Assembly: GCA_019057815.1 (NCBI GenBank)
Contig: JAHLWR010000012.1
Location: forward strand, 60,273-124,272
Reading direction: 5' to 3'
DNA length: 64,000 bases
DNA from: Candidatus Heimdallarchaeota archaeon
GTDB lineage: Archaea; Asgardarchaeota; Heimdallarchaeia; Heimdallarchaeales; Heimdallarchaeaceae
The notes under the pieces were generated by a model. It searched no databases. It was not told the DNA's origin and saw only the letters and a program-made list of their open reading frames with translations. Positions 8,167 to 18,094 of the stretch are shown piece after piece. The stretch's first letter is position 1; each line of letters opens with the position of its first letter. The position numbers were made by a program, and so were the translations under genes.

Positions 8167-9402
8167 GTGATTAATATGCATGAAAAAGTCAGTGAATCTG
8201 CAGAAGAAAACAAGAAAATTATTAAGAGATTGATAAAAAGGTTACATGAGGGAGAAGATCCTGCTAAAGTCAAAGAAGAGTTCAAAGAAGTAATGAAAGG
8301 ACTTACTCCACTTCAAATCTCACAAGCTGAAGAATTATTAGTAAAAGAAGGAATGCCAGCAGAAGAGATGTATCACATGTGTGATGCACATCTGGCTGTT
8401 TTAGAAGAATCATTGAACGATGACATAAACATAGCTCCTGAAGGACATCCAATTAACATTCTTATGCAAGAACATACAATGGTTTCAAAATTTGCAAATG
8501 AATTAAGGGAGTTAGCTTTAGATGTTAAGGATAAGCAATCATTTACAGAGATAGTAAAGGAAAAATGGGATAAAATTGTAAGCATTGTTAATCACCTTAA
8601 AGCTTCAAAAAGTCATTACTTACGCGAAGAAAATGTTCTTTTTTCCTATCTAGAAAAACATGGTATCACACAACCTCCCAAAATTATGTGGATGGAACAT
8701 GATAAAATAAGAGAAACAGAAAAAGATTTATTCTCACTTATTGATAACAGAGAAAATTCTGATTTCAAAGATTTCACAGATAAACTATATACTAATGCGC
8801 ATAGTTTAGCAGAGCTTCTTGTAGGACACTTCTCAAAAGAAAATAAGATATTATTTCCAACAGCTTTACAAGTATGCTCTGAAAAGGAATGGAAAGAAAT
8901 AAGAGAACAATTTGATGAAATAGGTTATTGTTGTTTTACTCCAGAACTACCAAAACTTGAGACAATCGAGGAGCAAAAAGTTCCATTAGCAACAAAAGAT
9001 AACAATCTGATCGATTTTGGCACAGGAACTCTAACAATTGATCAACTAAAAATGATTTTTGAACATCTTCCTATAGATATAACATTTGTTGGAAAAGATG
9101 ATACAGTTAAATTTTACAGTGAAGGACCTAAAAGAGTATTTGTTAGAACGCCATCAGTAATTGGCAGACATGTGTCCAATTGTCATCCAAATAAGAGTGT
9201 AGATAAAGTTTTAGAAATAGTTGAAGGATTCAAAGAAAAAACTCTTGATTCAGCAGAATTTTGGTTAGAAGTTGGAGGAAGAATGATCTTCATTCGCTAT
9301 TTCCCTGTTAGAAACAAAGAAGGGGAATATCAAGGTGTGCTAGAAGTTACGCAAGATATAACAGAAATAAGAAAAATAGAAGGAGAAAAAAGACTCCTCT
9401 AA
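8167..9402 (+). CDS. DUF438-hemerythrin-PAS sensor protein
   Basis: The 411-residue protein has three parts. The N-terminal DUF438 part (about 1-85) contains LTPLQISQAEELLVKEG and HMCDAHL. The hemerythrin HHE part (about 95-240) has HTMV, HYLREENVLFSYLEKHG, MEHDKIR and HFSKENKILFPTAL. The PAS part (about 290-405) starts LPIDITFVGKDDTVKFYSE and ends EVTQDITEIRKIEGEKR. This order is known from DUF438-family proteins proposed to sense oxygen or redox through a di-iron centre. No kinase or DNA-binding domain follows. The frame opens with GTG, and the ATG at 8176 just after GTGATTAAT is the likelier start. It lies just upstream of rubrerythrin, which fits an oxygen-defence role. Confidence 0.8.
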   Translation: MINMHEKVSESAEENKKIIKRLIKRLHEGEDPAKVKEEFKEVMKGLTPLQISQAEELLVKEGMPAEEMYHMCDAHLAVLEESLNDDINIAPEGHPINILMQEHTMVSKFANELRELALDVKDKQSFTEIVKEKWDKIVSIVNHLKASKSHYLREENVLFSYLEKHGITQPPKIMWMEHDKIRETEKDLFSLIDNRENSDFKDFTDKLYTNAHSLAELLVGHFSKENKILFPTALQVCSEKEWKEIREQFDEIGYCCFTPELPKLETIEEQKVPLATKDNNLIDFGTGTLTIDQLKMIFEHLPIDITFVGKDDTVKFYSEGPKRVFVRTPSVIGRHVSNCHPNKSVDKVLEIVEGFKEKTLDSAEFWLEVGGRMIFIRYFPVRNKEGEYQGVLEVTQDITEIRKIEGEKRLL

Positions 9403-9403
9403 G

Positions 9404-9414
9404 TTTTTTTCTTT
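9404..9414 (+). terminator. T-rich transcription stop
   Basis: A run of T broken by one C starts two bases after the stop codon of the DUF438-type gene. It is a likely archaeal U-tract terminator and would leave rubrerythrin (9558) with its own promoter. Confidence 0.4.
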
Positions 9415-9557
9415 ATGGTTGGTTTTTTCAAGATAATCCTTATTTAAACAATCTACCTCAAGTGCAAGACATGTTCAGTTTTTTGAATAAAGTACTTTTT
9501 TGGTTATTTAGCAACATTTTTTATAGTTAAATTTTTTTTATATTCGAGCTAGTTAAT

Positions 9558-10061
9558 ATGAAAAAAATGACTGAAGAAAATCTAAAATCAGCATTCGCAG
9601 GCGAAAGTCAAGCTTCTATGAAGTACACTCTTTTTGCAGATATTGCGGAAAAAGCTGGAAAAACAAATATTGCTAAACTTTTCAGAGCTACCGCTTACGC
9701 TGAACGAATTCATGCCATGAACCATTTGAAAGTTCTTAAAGGGATAAATGATTCATCTGAAAATTTGCTTTTAGCAATTAACGGAGAAAAATTTGAAATT
9801 GAAGAGATGTACCCTGCATATATTGCTGTTGCAGAAGAACAAAGTGAGGAAAAAGCTACTCGAACATTTAGATGGGCTCTAGAAGCTGAAAAAGTTCATA
9901 GTGAACTTTACATAGAAGCTAAAGAAGCTGTAGATGATGATAAAGACATTGATATAAACAAAGTCTATATATGTCCTGTATGTGGATGGACACACGTAGG
10001 AGAACCTATAGATAAGTGTCCTATTTGTGGTCTTAAATTCGAGAGATTTAAGGAATTCTAA
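9558..10061 (+). CDS. rbr: Rubrerythrin
   Basis: The 167-residue protein has a ferritin-like di-iron domain (about 1-130). Its metal-binding glutamates sit in AFAGESQASMKY, YAERIHAMNH, AEEQSEEKATRTF and ALEAEKVHSELY. A C-terminal rubredoxin-like zinc-ribbon/iron site follows (CPVCGWTHVGE, then CPICG, about 140-157). The family reduces hydrogen peroxide in anaerobes and takes electrons through rubredoxin. Length and domain order are typical. It starts at ATG 9558 after the AT-rich tract TTTTTTTATATT, which is rather close to the start. With the hemerythrin sensor upstream and a peroxiredoxin at 40855, it suggests an anaerobe that meets oxygen. Confidence 0.93.
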   Translation: MKKMTEENLKSAFAGESQASMKYTLFADIAEKAGKTNIAKLFRATAYAERIHAMNHLKVLKGINDSSENLLLAINGEKFEIEEMYPAYIAVAEEQSEEKATRTFRWALEAEKVHSELYIEAKEAVDDDKDIDINKVYICPVCGWTHVGEPIDKCPICGLKFERFKEF

Positions 10062-10103
10062 TTAACACTTATATATCTAAAGAAAAACATATTATTTACT
10101 TAA

Positions 10104-11228
10104 ATGACTAATACAAAATTGAGTCAAGAGTTGAATTATTTATTAGGTTTGATAAAGGATAAAGAAGTTAGATTCAAAGTTACTATCTCTATTATTCTAG
10201 GCCTTGCAGGATTTGGTTTAAACTTCTTTCCTATTAATTTTTACTTTGAATTTCATAAAGCTAGTTATTTATTTGGTTTAGTTTTTCCAATGGTTGTAGC
10301 TCTTGCATGGGGTTGGAAATATGGTTTATTGTCAGCAACGCTTGGAATGGGTTGTCAAACAATGTGGTTTCTCTGGTTGGGATCCAGTGGTTATGGACCT
10401 TTTGTCTCAGTTCCCCTTTTTACTTTATGGGTAGTTTGGCATGGGTGGTACTCTGATCAACGTAGAAAGAAAGAAGTTTTAAATAAAGAAATAAGATGGT
10501 TCAATCCTTATCTTGTAGAAATACCTTTTCGAGCATTTAACACTATTATTCTTTATACTGTCTTTCGATTGATATTTCTTCTAAATCCCGCTCCATGGGC
10601 ACCAGATTTACCTAGTCAGATTGTTCCTCTTTCTTTCGTAAATTTTGTTGTTTTGAAGGAAATAATCAATGGTTTCATAACAGTACTAATTGCGGATGTC
10701 ATTCTAAATTTAGAAATTATCAGAAAAATGCTAAAGTTAGAAAGAAAGGAACTTCAGAAAAATACAAATTACATTATCAGTTTTTCAATCTTGTTGGGAA
10801 TTTTATTATATATATCTGAAACATTTATAGTTTATTCACTTGAATATAAAGATCAGATTTCGTTATTAGATTTCTTAGTTTTAGATGTACCGACTGCTCA
10901 TTTGCTTGTTCGACTTATAACTTTACTTACTTGTATGGGTGGAGGATTGCTGATTTCAATTTTCATACGTAAACAACGAGAAAGTGAAGAAGCAGAAAGA
11001 AAAGCTTTATCTCAAATCGATAAGAATATTGACCAGTTTTCGATTTTAGTGGATCAAATTAGAAACCCATTACAAATCATACTTAGTTCTTTAGAATTAG
11101 AAACTGAAAATTTGAAAGATACAATCATTACACAATTAAAAACGATAGAAGAAATAATTATACAACTGGATGAAAGAACGCTTGAGTCAAAAAAACTAAA
11201 AGATTTTCTACGAAAAGAAATGGGATAA
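10104..11228 (+). CDS. Membrane sensor with a His-less kinase-type dimerisation helix
   Basis: The 374-residue protein has about seven or eight membrane segments in residues 20-290. A cytoplasmic helical tail with SEEAERKALSQIDKN and FSILVDQIRNPLQIILSSLE follows. The tail has the look of a histidine-kinase DHp helix (normally 'H-E-(I/L)-R-(N/T)-P-L'), but Asp-Gln stand where His-Glu are expected. The protein also ends at residue 374 with no ATPase domain. It may be a signalling partner that dimerises with a real kinase, or a kinase remnant kept for another role. It follows rubrerythrin by 42 nt, and a TATA-like tract (CTTATATATC) lies about 30 nt before its ATG, so it may be transcribed alone. 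Confidence 0.6.
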   Translation: MTNTKLSQELNYLLGLIKDKEVRFKVTISIILGLAGFGLNFFPINFYFEFHKASYLFGLVFPMVVALAWGWKYGLLSATLGMGCQTMWFLWLGSSGYGPFVSVPLFTLWVVWHGWYSDQRRKKEVLNKEIRWFNPYLVEIPFRAFNTIILYTVFRLIFLLNPAPWAPDLPSQIVPLSFVNFVVLKEIINGFITVLIADVILNLEIIRKMLKLERKELQKNTNYIISFSILLGILLYISETFIVYSLEYKDQISLLDFLVLDVPTAHLLVRLITLLTCMGGGLLISIFIRKQRESEEAERKALSQIDKNIDQFSILVDQIRNPLQIILSSLELETENLKDTIITQLKTIEEIIIQLDERTLESKKLKDFLRKEMG

Positions 11229-11340
11229 AAAAATCATAAGGCATTAATATCAAATAGACAAGTTTTATAGTTCTGCTCATGTTTTTTTACAGATTTACAT
11301 ACTCTTTTTAAATAAACTAATATAATTCTGTTTGAGTTTT

Positions 11341-11817
11341 ATGCAAGAGATTAGAAGAAAAGAAAAAGCTATCATAGAAACATTAGAAATGAAAGAAATT
11401 CTCTCAAATGCAAAATATATCACCATTGCTATGTGTAGCAATAACGAGCCCTATTTAGCAACTTTAAGTCATGGTTATGATCCTGATAGTAACGTGATTT
11501 ATTTTCATTGTGCAAATGAAGGAAAAAAAATAGACTTTATGAAGAAAAACAAGGTCGTTTGGGGGCAAGCACTAATTGATAAAGGCTATGTTCCTGGAAA
11601 ATGTGACCATCTATACGCAACTACTCAATTTCGTGGGAAGGTTTCCTTTATCAACGATTTTGAAGAGAAAAAGAATGTTCTAATTAATATGATAAGGAAA
11701 CTTGAAGACAATCCTAAAGAAGTAATCAACGAACAAATAACAGAAAAAGCTGTTAAGCGCGTCTGTGTAGGAAAAATAATAATAGATTATATGAGTGGAA
11801 AAGAGTCTAAAGTTTGA
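11341..11817 (+). CDS. Pyridoxamine 5'-phosphate oxidase-like flavin protein
   Basis: The protein (158 residues from ATG 11341, 161 from an upstream TTG) has the split-barrel pattern of the PNPOx-like family: AKYITIAMCSNNEPYLATLSHG, then VIYFHCANEGKKIDFMKKN, then the C-terminal EKAVKRVCVGKIIIDYMSGKE. It should bind FMN or F420-like cofactors; the substrate is unknown. I prefer ATG 11341 because a TATA-like element (TTTTTAAATAAA, 11305-11316) lies about 30 nt upstream, which would give an almost leaderless mRNA. No partner gene is obvious. Confidence 0.75.
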   Translation: MQEIRRKEKAIIETLEMKEILSNAKYITIAMCSNNEPYLATLSHGYDPDSNVIYFHCANEGKKIDFMKKNKVVWGQALIDKGYVPGKCDHLYATTQFRGKVSFINDFEEKKNVLINMIRKLEDNPKEVINEQITEKAVKRVCVGKIIIDYMSGKESKV

Positions 11818-11879
11818 GAAAATCTCTGTTTTTAATTCTATTTTTATAAAAAAGAAGAAGTAAAAAGGGATTATAAGGT

Positions 11880-13748
11880 TTAAATTTTCCTTTTTACAGT
11901 TGTTGCTAATGCTGCTAGACTTAATATACTGAGTGTGGCTATTAAGACGTTTGGAGCGTCAATACCAAGCGTTTTATCATCTGTTTTAGTTTCCGTACTT
12001 TCTCCATCTTCAGAGACGTTTAATTCTAGAATCAGCTTAGATGTGTGACCTGAATAATCATCAAGTTTGATTTCGAGTATGTATTTTCCTATAGCATTAA
12101 TGTGGTTATCTACAATAAAATCCCAAATCATTCCATCATAGTAACTTCCACTAGCTATTTCAATAGTATCAAGTAACACTTGGAAATTTCTTGGATCATC
12201 GTCTTTGAATTTGTAAGTAAGTATCTTTCCTGATTCAAATTCATAATCCATTATTCCATCCGGACCGTCAATTATTGGCTGCCCTGGTATAGGACCATCA
12301 CCAACGTCTACTATTACAGTTTTATTGAGATAGATACCGGATGTGTCCCAGAATTCAAACTGATATTCGAATGTCCCTGGATATTCAGGAGGGTGATGTA
12401 ACCAGAATGAACTATTACCATAACCTTCAAACCAATCCCAATGATCATATTGATTGCTGTAACCATCAAACCAAACACGGTAGATTTGTACTGCCCACTG
12501 TGTATCTGAAAAGACCATGTATTCTTGATCTAAATGCTTCCATTCTTCAACTTTAAGATAATCAGGTCCTTCATACCATGTAGGCCAATCAGGGATAACT
12601 AACCTATTATCGATAATATCAACACACCACGTTGAGTTATGATTTGGTTCAGCATCTTCGTAAACAACTAGTTCTATATGATATCGGAAGTAAGTCATAT
12701 AATACTCAAATTCAGATATTGGAATGTCAATCATATAGTGACCATTAGAATAATAAAACACTCCTAGAAACTCCTGGTTTAGGTAATATTCCACTGTGAT
12801 ATCGTTTGACCAGTCATAAGTGTCAAACTCGAGTGTTATTAAACTTGTAGTATCATCTATTGTGAAGTAGTTATTCCATAGTAGAAGTTGAGGAATATCA
12901 GCATCAATTACAGGATAGTAGACATTTGTGCACTCGTAAAGATTCCATTCTCTTTCTTCGCACCAGAATCGTGATTCTTCACGCTCAATATATTGTGCAA
13001 GCTCCGTACTATATTCATAGAAGTTACCAGTTTCTGTCCTATCTTCTTTTTCGAGATATTTGATCATCATCCCCGTGTTAGGATCGATATAGTATTCGTA
13101 ATACTTTTCTTCAACAGAAGTCATAGTATATTCGATATCAAAACACCAGTTAGTCCATGTATTTGTCCAAGTAGTATAGTAAGAATAATGATCCACATAG
13201 AGTTCTTGTTCAATTCCATTGAGTGTGAAATTTTCCCAGTGAGAACTACTGTAGCTAACCATATTGAAATTGTTAGGTGCATCAAAATTCAAAGTACCGT
13301 TGAATACATCGAGATATTCTTCTTCATACCAACTCCAATTAATATTCATGTATTGCATATCTTCATATTTTCCGTCTTCAACCCATGTGTCAGCCATATA
13401 ATCATAGGAGTACCATTCATCACTCCAATATCTGTAATCCTCATAATAGGTAGCTGTATGTTCTGCAAAAACATAATACTCATCACCACTCTGAATATTA
13501 TAACTACACATTACAATATCATGCGCACTACTTGATCGAACGTTCTTGTGATCGTGTACTTTTTCAGTTGGAGTATTAGGTAATTCGCTGAAATTTTCTG
13601 CTTCATACCAATTGAAATCTATTTTATACAATATCATATCGTTAGTACCTATGATTTCATAAGCATCTACTGTTGTTTGTAACAGTAAACTGCTTCCCAG
13701 AACTGTTGTTAATAATAATATAATAACTACAAACGAATTTTTTTTCAA
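11880..13748 (-). CDS. Large secreted Trp/Tyr-rich surface protein with C-terminal anchor
   Basis: The 622-residue product has a signal peptide (first about 28 residues, ending TTVDAYE) and a C-terminal membrane segment (about 597-618, LGIDAPNVLIATLSILSLAALATTV) followed by KRKI. The ectodomain is unusually rich in Trp, Tyr, Asp and Glu; many stretches alternate WY with acidic residues. A beta-sandwich or Ig-like module seems likely around residues 460-590 (VDVGDGPIPGQP, then LLDTIEIASGSYYDG, then ILEIKLDDYSGH). The start is TTG at 13748 after GGTGGTT. Function is unknown; an S-layer or adhesin role is plausible. It is divergent from the DegV gene. Confidence 0.65.
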   Translation of the reverse strand: MKKNSFVVIILLLTTVLGSSLLLQTTVDAYEIIGTNDMILYKIDFNWYEAENFSELPNTPTEKVHDHKNVRSSSAHDIVMCSYNIQSGDEYYVFAEHTATYYEDYRYWSDEWYSYDYMADTWVEDGKYEDMQYMNINWSWYEEEYLDVFNGTLNFDAPNNFNMVSYSSSHWENFTLNGIEQELYVDHYSYYTTWTNTWTNWCFDIEYTMTSVEEKYYEYYIDPNTGMMIKYLEKEDRTETGNFYEYSTELAQYIEREESRFWCEEREWNLYECTNVYYPVIDADIPQLLLWNNYFTIDDTTSLITLEFDTYDWSNDITVEYYLNQEFLGVFYYSNGHYMIDIPISEFEYYMTYFRYHIELVVYEDAEPNHNSTWCVDIIDNRLVIPDWPTWYEGPDYLKVEEWKHLDQEYMVFSDTQWAVQIYRVWFDGYSNQYDHWDWFEGYGNSSFWLHHPPEYPGTFEYQFEFWDTSGIYLNKTVIVDVGDGPIPGQPIIDGPDGIMDYEFESGKILTYKFKDDDPRNFQVLLDTIEIASGSYYDGMIWDFIVDNHINAIGKYILEIKLDDYSGHTSKLILELNVSEDGESTETKTDDKTLGIDAPNVLIATLSILSLAALATTVKRKI

Positions 13749-13899
13749 TAAGAACCACCAAATAGAACTAGTGTCTTCTATGTATTTAAGAATTGTTGAA
13801 GAGGTATCAATCAGATTAAAGTGTCTTTTAAGCTAGTATATTCGAGATTCTACAGATACTTATTTTATTTCATATGTGTAATTTTTTAGAGAGGTTAAG

Positions 13900-13910
13900 T
13901 TTTTAATAAA
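13900..13910 (+). promoter_or_regulatory. TATA-like promoter element of the DegV gene
   Basis: TTTTTAATAAA is centred about 29 nt before ATG 13934. This is the spacing expected when transcription starts at or just before the start codon, so the mRNA may be leaderless. Confidence 0.45.
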
Positions 13911-13933
13911 GCTGACAACATCTTATATTTACA

Positions 13934-14797
13934 ATGAAAGTTAAGTTAGTAACTGATTCGACAAGTTGTCTTACAAAGGAATTCTTAGAAAAAGAAAATA
14001 TCTCCTATCTAGAATCTGTTCTTATGATAGATGAAGTAGGTCATAAAGAACTTACTGAAATAGACAGAAATAATTTCTTACCTTCTCTGAAACATTTGGA
14101 TCCCTATCCAACAACAAGTCTTGCTAGCCCTCAGGATGCATTAGATATCTTTGAACAAGCAAAGGAAGAAGGATATGAAGATATTTTGTATATTGGGATA
14201 TCGCCCAATATATCCAATCAATTCAATTCTGCTAAAATAGCAGCTAAGAAAATGAAGGATAAAGCAAATATTCACTTGTATCAATCAGGTTTAATGGGTT
14301 CATCTCAGGGAATGATGGTTTATTCAGCTTGGAAATTACAGCAAAAAGGAAAATCTATTGAAGAGATTGTAAAATATCTAGATTCAATAAAAGAAAATGT
14401 TTACACAATTGGTATTTCTCCTGGTTTTGATAGTTTATTCAAAACAGGAAAGATAAAAAAAGGCGTAGGCATAACAGTTATTGCATCTGTATTACAGTTA
14501 AAACCCATCTTTGAGATAAACTTAGATCAAGGAGTCGTTGGAATTGGTGGAGGTGTTGGAAATAGGGGCGCTCTTAAGAAACTGATAAAGAACATAGAGG
14601 AAAAGACAGACGCTAATATTACTTATGATCTTTTACTTTCTAATGCTTTTGCTCCTGACATGCAAAAGAAAGCAAAGAAAGAAATTCAAAGAGTGCGTGA
14701 TATCAAAAACATCATCTATGGTGAAATTCCTCCTGTGATTGCATGGGCAATTGGGAATAATAGTATAAAAGTGGCTTTAGCCCCTACTATAGATTAA
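13934..14797 (+). CDS. DegV-family fatty-acid-binding protein
   Basis: The 287-residue protein starts KLVTDSTSCLTKEF, the hallmark of DegV proteins, and has YPTTSLASPQDALDIFEQA and YIGISPNISNQFNSAKIAA at the expected positions. Later it has GKIKKGVGITVIASVLQLKPIFEI, the usual second-domain entry. DegV proteins bind a long-chain fatty acid, and in bacteria they serve the fatty acid kinase FakA. No fakA is seen here, and archaeal DegV roles are not well known. The length is typical and the gene is complete. Confidence 0.88.
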   Translation: MKVKLVTDSTSCLTKEFLEKENISYLESVLMIDEVGHKELTEIDRNNFLPSLKHLDPYPTTSLASPQDALDIFEQAKEEGYEDILYIGISPNISNQFNSAKIAAKKMKDKANIHLYQSGLMGSSQGMMVYSAWKLQQKGKSIEEIVKYLDSIKENVYTIGISPGFDSLFKTGKIKKGVGITVIASVLQLKPIFEINLDQGVVGIGGGVGNRGALKKLIKNIEEKTDANITYDLLLSNAFAPDMQKKAKKEIQRVRDIKNIIYGEIPPVIAWAIGNNSIKVALAPTID

Positions 14798-14872
14798 GAT
14801 AGAATACTTACAGAATAATATTATTCCTTCTAACTTTTTTTAAATATCTAACTTCTTTTCTTTTTATATTAA

Positions 14873-17359
14873 CTAAGTCACTCCTGTCTGTCTTAATTCA
14901 TCAGCTAAATTCATTTTCTTGATTTTTCTCATTATCATATACGTTGCTAACCAGAGTGAGAAGAACGATACTAAAAGAACAATAGGCCATGCATATCCAG
15001 GAATTGTTGTAGGCATGTAGAAGGTATCGCCTATAATATAATCCATTGACCAAACATATGTCAAGTATCCAAATGGTATGGTTAAAATTAGACTTATTGT
15101 GCTTAGAATCGCATTTTCCCAGAATATCATGTTTCGCAAATACTTCGTTTTAGTACCCATTGCTTTAAATGACAGAAAATCCTGATGTCTATCTACAAAA
15201 GCCATGTACATCGATTGAAAACTAAACATTACGCCAATTAGAATACCTATTCCCAAGAATAGAACCATAATTCCTAACAATGCTTGAATCATACTGAATA
15301 CAGACTCTCTAACTATTTCTAATTCTGTCCACATCGCTACATTAAATCTATCTTCAAATTCTGCTCGAATTGCCTGTAAATCTGCTTCATCATTTACTGT
15401 AAAAATTGCTCCATTAACCCAATTATCTGGAATTCCAAAGAGATTATTTACATTACTCTCTTGAAATGATTCATAAGTCCATAATACCGCATAATCCATC
15501 AACTCTCCTACTAATCCTGTTACAGATACGGAATAATTACCAAGAATTCCAATTTCAATCTCATCACCTATTTTTATGTCATACTTCCCCGCAATGGTGT
15601 TACCAAGTAATACTGATTCCTTATCTAAATCAGAATTTTGTTCGAATTCTCCTTTGATTACATTGAAATTTCTTAGAGTAGAGTTTTGTTGATAACATGC
15701 TAATTCTGTCCAACTCAGTAATTCATTATTATGAATGATTTTTGTATATATACTAACAAATACTTCATAGTGACTAACATCTTTTAAAACTTCAGGATTA
15801 CTTTCTTCCATAAAATTTTTGATATTAGTAATTGAAACAGGGGTTTCAAAGACTACTTTTATATCATATGTATTATATACAGTAAAATTATTCCCCATCA
15901 CAGCAAAGACGTTATTAACCATAGCTAATGAGTTGACAAGGAAAATCATTGAAGTAATCAAAGCAACGATGGTTATCAAACTCTTTCTCTTCTTAAGAAA
16001 TACTTCTCTTAATGGAACAACCATATGAATGGATTTGAATAAAGGAATCCATCCAAGCATTCTTTCAGCTACTGATTTGCCTGTTGTTTTAATCCTAGTA
16101 AACACTACACTCATAGCTTCCTTTGGTGTTGCAGACGAAATTGATAGAGCACTAAAAATGGAACCAAGAAAACATATTGTTATAGTTATAACTCCTCCAT
16201 AAACAAATTCTAAGACAGGAATTGTCAGAGCTATCTGGTGAAATCCATACATACTTGTCGTTAATTTAGCCATACCGATTGCTAATCCATAAGCTAAAGG
16301 AATACCTATTATTATACCGAATGAGCTTAAGATAAGAGTTATACTTGAATAATGTAAAAGAATTTTACCTTTTTTAGATCCCAGTGAAAGAAATAAACCA
16401 ATATTCTGTCGTTGAGCATTAATCATCTTGCTTAAAGTATTGAAAATGATAACAACAGAGATAATCAGACCGATAATACCAAAAATTGTTCCCATTTTGT
16501 CAACAGCACCTACATCACTTTCAAACATCTTATACTCTGCTGTCTCATCAAAAGGCACAAACTTCAAGGCATTTGGAGAGATGCCATTCGAGGTTAAGTA
16601 GGAAGAAATCCCATCTGCTGCAATTAGAATCATATCCCTATTAAACCGTTCATCAACTGTAAATAACAATTGATTGACCAAATTTTGTCCTTCAAACAGA
16701 AAATTCTGTGCTGTTTGAAGATTAATCCAGATAATTGCCATATTACCAAAAAGGGGTAAATTCGTTACTTCATCAACTATATATGAGTAGTAAGAATCCT
16801 GTGCAATTCCCTTAATTGTGAAATTGGTTGTTTCTGCTGGAAATGTTATTGAAATCTCATCGTTCAAGCTCACATTTTGTCCAAGAAATTTAATTGCCCT
16901 ACCAGCAAAATGAGTTTCAACTAAACAACTTGTATTTGAATCTAAAATGGTTGATTCATCACCAATTTCTGATGATTTTTCTTCGATAACTAGTTGATTT
17001 AGCTGATTTGGAAAATTAACACCGATAACTACTGCAGGGAACTTTTCTCCTTTAAACTGTATCTCAGTCATGAAGTGAATTCTGCTTTCAATACGATCTA
17101 TGGAAAATTCATCAAGAAAACTCGAATTAGTTTTAATTGTAGAAACATTAGTGTTTTCTAATGGTTCAGAAAAAGAAAATATTCCATCAGCAACATTATA
17201 ATATTCTTGATTGAGCTCATAAGTATTAAATAAGACAGGCTGACCTGCTCTCAAACCTGATAACAGAGTAATAGAAATTGCTATAACTAAAACTATTGAA
17301 ATTGAACGAAGCTTGTTCCTCCAAATTTCCCGAAAGAGCTTCTTAGTCATAATTTTCAT
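14873..17359 (-). CDS. ABC transporter permease with two FtsX domains
   Basis: The 828-residue protein starts with a membrane segment after FREIWRNKLRSISIVLVIAIS. It then has an extracytoplasmic domain, three membrane segments of a first FtsX domain (about 285-410), a middle membrane segment (about 455-480), a second outer domain, and a last FtsX domain (about 695-815). This is the LolE/YtrF-like duplicated FtsX layout found in lipoprotein, peptide or macrolide-type exporters. The upstream ABC ATPase ends 3 nt before it, so the two genes are co-translated partners. The start may be the inner ATG of ATG-AAA-ATT-ATG. Substrate unknown. Confidence 0.85.
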   Translation of the reverse strand: MKIMTKKLFREIWRNKLRSISIVLVIAISITLLSGLRAGQPVLFNTYELNQEYYNVADGIFSFSEPLENTNVSTIKTNSSFLDEFSIDRIESRIHFMTEIQFKGEKFPAVVIGVNFPNQLNQLVIEEKSSEIGDESTILDSNTSCLVETHFAGRAIKFLGQNVSLNDEISITFPAETTNFTIKGIAQDSYYSYIVDEVTNLPLFGNMAIIWINLQTAQNFLFEGQNLVNQLLFTVDERFNRDMILIAADGISSYLTSNGISPNALKFVPFDETAEYKMFESDVGAVDKMGTIFGIIGLIISVVIIFNTLSKMINAQRQNIGLFLSLGSKKGKILLHYSSITLILSSFGIIIGIPLAYGLAIGMAKLTTSMYGFHQIALTIPVLEFVYGGVITITICFLGSIFSALSISSATPKEAMSVVFTRIKTTGKSVAERMLGWIPLFKSIHMVVPLREVFLKKRKSLITIVALITSMIFLVNSLAMVNNVFAVMGNNFTVYNTYDIKVVFETPVSITNIKNFMEESNPEVLKDVSHYEVFVSIYTKIIHNNELLSWTELACYQQNSTLRNFNVIKGEFEQNSDLDKESVLLGNTIAGKYDIKIGDEIEIGILGNYSVSVTGLVGELMDYAVLWTYESFQESNVNNLFGIPDNWVNGAIFTVNDEADLQAIRAEFEDRFNVAMWTELEIVRESVFSMIQALLGIMVLFLGIGILIGVMFSFQSMYMAFVDRHQDFLSFKAMGTKTKYLRNMIFWENAILSTISLILTIPFGYLTYVWSMDYIIGDTFYMPTTIPGYAWPIVLLVSFFSLWLATYMIMRKIKKMNLADELRQTGVT

Positions 17360-17362
17360 AGG

Positions 17363-18094
17363 TTACTCATCTCTTATTTTCTTAGTTTGAGTAGGATATG
17401 GATGGTTGTCGATTTTTTCTATTTTACCCATTTTAAGATGATACACTCGTTCAGCATATTGAGTTATACTCAAATCGTGAGATACAACTATTAGAGTGGT
17501 TCCCTCTTCTAAGTTAAGATTTCTTAATAATTCAGCTATTTTTTGCCCAGTAACATAATCTAGATTGCCTGTTGGTTCATCTGCTACGATTACTAAGGGT
17601 TTCTTAACCACTGCTCTAGCTATTGCAACTCTTTGCTGTTCTCCTCCTGAGAGCTGACTGGGAAATCTGTATTCCTTGTCTTCTAAACCTACTTTTTTTA
17701 GCATTTCAAACGACCTTCGTTTGATCTCTTCGTTATCTTTAATACCTTGAAATTCTAAAGCTAAACCAACATTTTCCCAAGCTCTAAGACTAGCTACAAT
17801 ATTGAAAAATTGAAAAACCCATCCTACGCTTGTTCTTCTATAAGTGTTCATTTCATCACTATCATATTTAGAAATTGTCTTTCCTGCAACTTCCACTTCA
17901 CCTTTTGTTGGATAATCTATACCACCAATCATATTAAGCAAAGTGGTTTTACCTGCACCTGAAGGACCAAGAACACAAGCAAATTCGCCTTTTTTTATTT
18001 CTATATCTACACCATTTAAGGCAAAGACCTCTGTCTCGCCGAATTCAAAAGAGCGTACAAGGTTTGTAGTTTTAACCATTATATCATTGACCAT
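17363..18094 (-). CDS. ABC transporter ATPase (LolD/MacB type)
   Basis: The ATPase has Walker [11 protein letters not shown]-loop region VFQFFN, signature [14 protein letters not shown], Walker [13 protein letters not shown] and the H-switch VVSHD. These are the features of the MacB/LolD family that partners FtsX-type permeases. The reading frame is open to an ATG at 18274, but the first 60 residues are unlike ABC proteins. The domain begins at [20 protein letters not shown], so I take ATG 18094 (or 18079) as the start. A TATA-like tract at about 18121-18133 supports this, although a TATA element near 18318-18328 would also allow the longer form. It is followed by the FtsX permease after 3 nt. 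Confidence 0.88.
   Translation of the reverse strand: MVNDIMVKTTNLVRSFEFGETEVFALNGVDIEIKKGEFACVLGPSGAGKTTLLNMIGGIDYPTKGEVEVAGKTISKYDSDEMNTYRRTSVGWVFQFFNIVASLRAWENVGLALEFQGIKDNEEIKRRSFEMLKKVGLEDKEYRFPSQLSGGEQQRVAIARAVVKKPLVIVADEPTGNLDYVTGQKIAELLRNLNLEEGTTLIVVSHDLSITQYAERVYHLKMGKIEKIDNHPYPTQTKKIRDE

Noticed and set aside
12993..13535. 180-codon plus-strand ORF inside the Trp/Tyr-rich surface protein gene
   Set aside because: It is a shadow of the real minus-strand gene; the residue mix (Ile, Phe, Cys, His-rich) is typical of reverse-strand reading.
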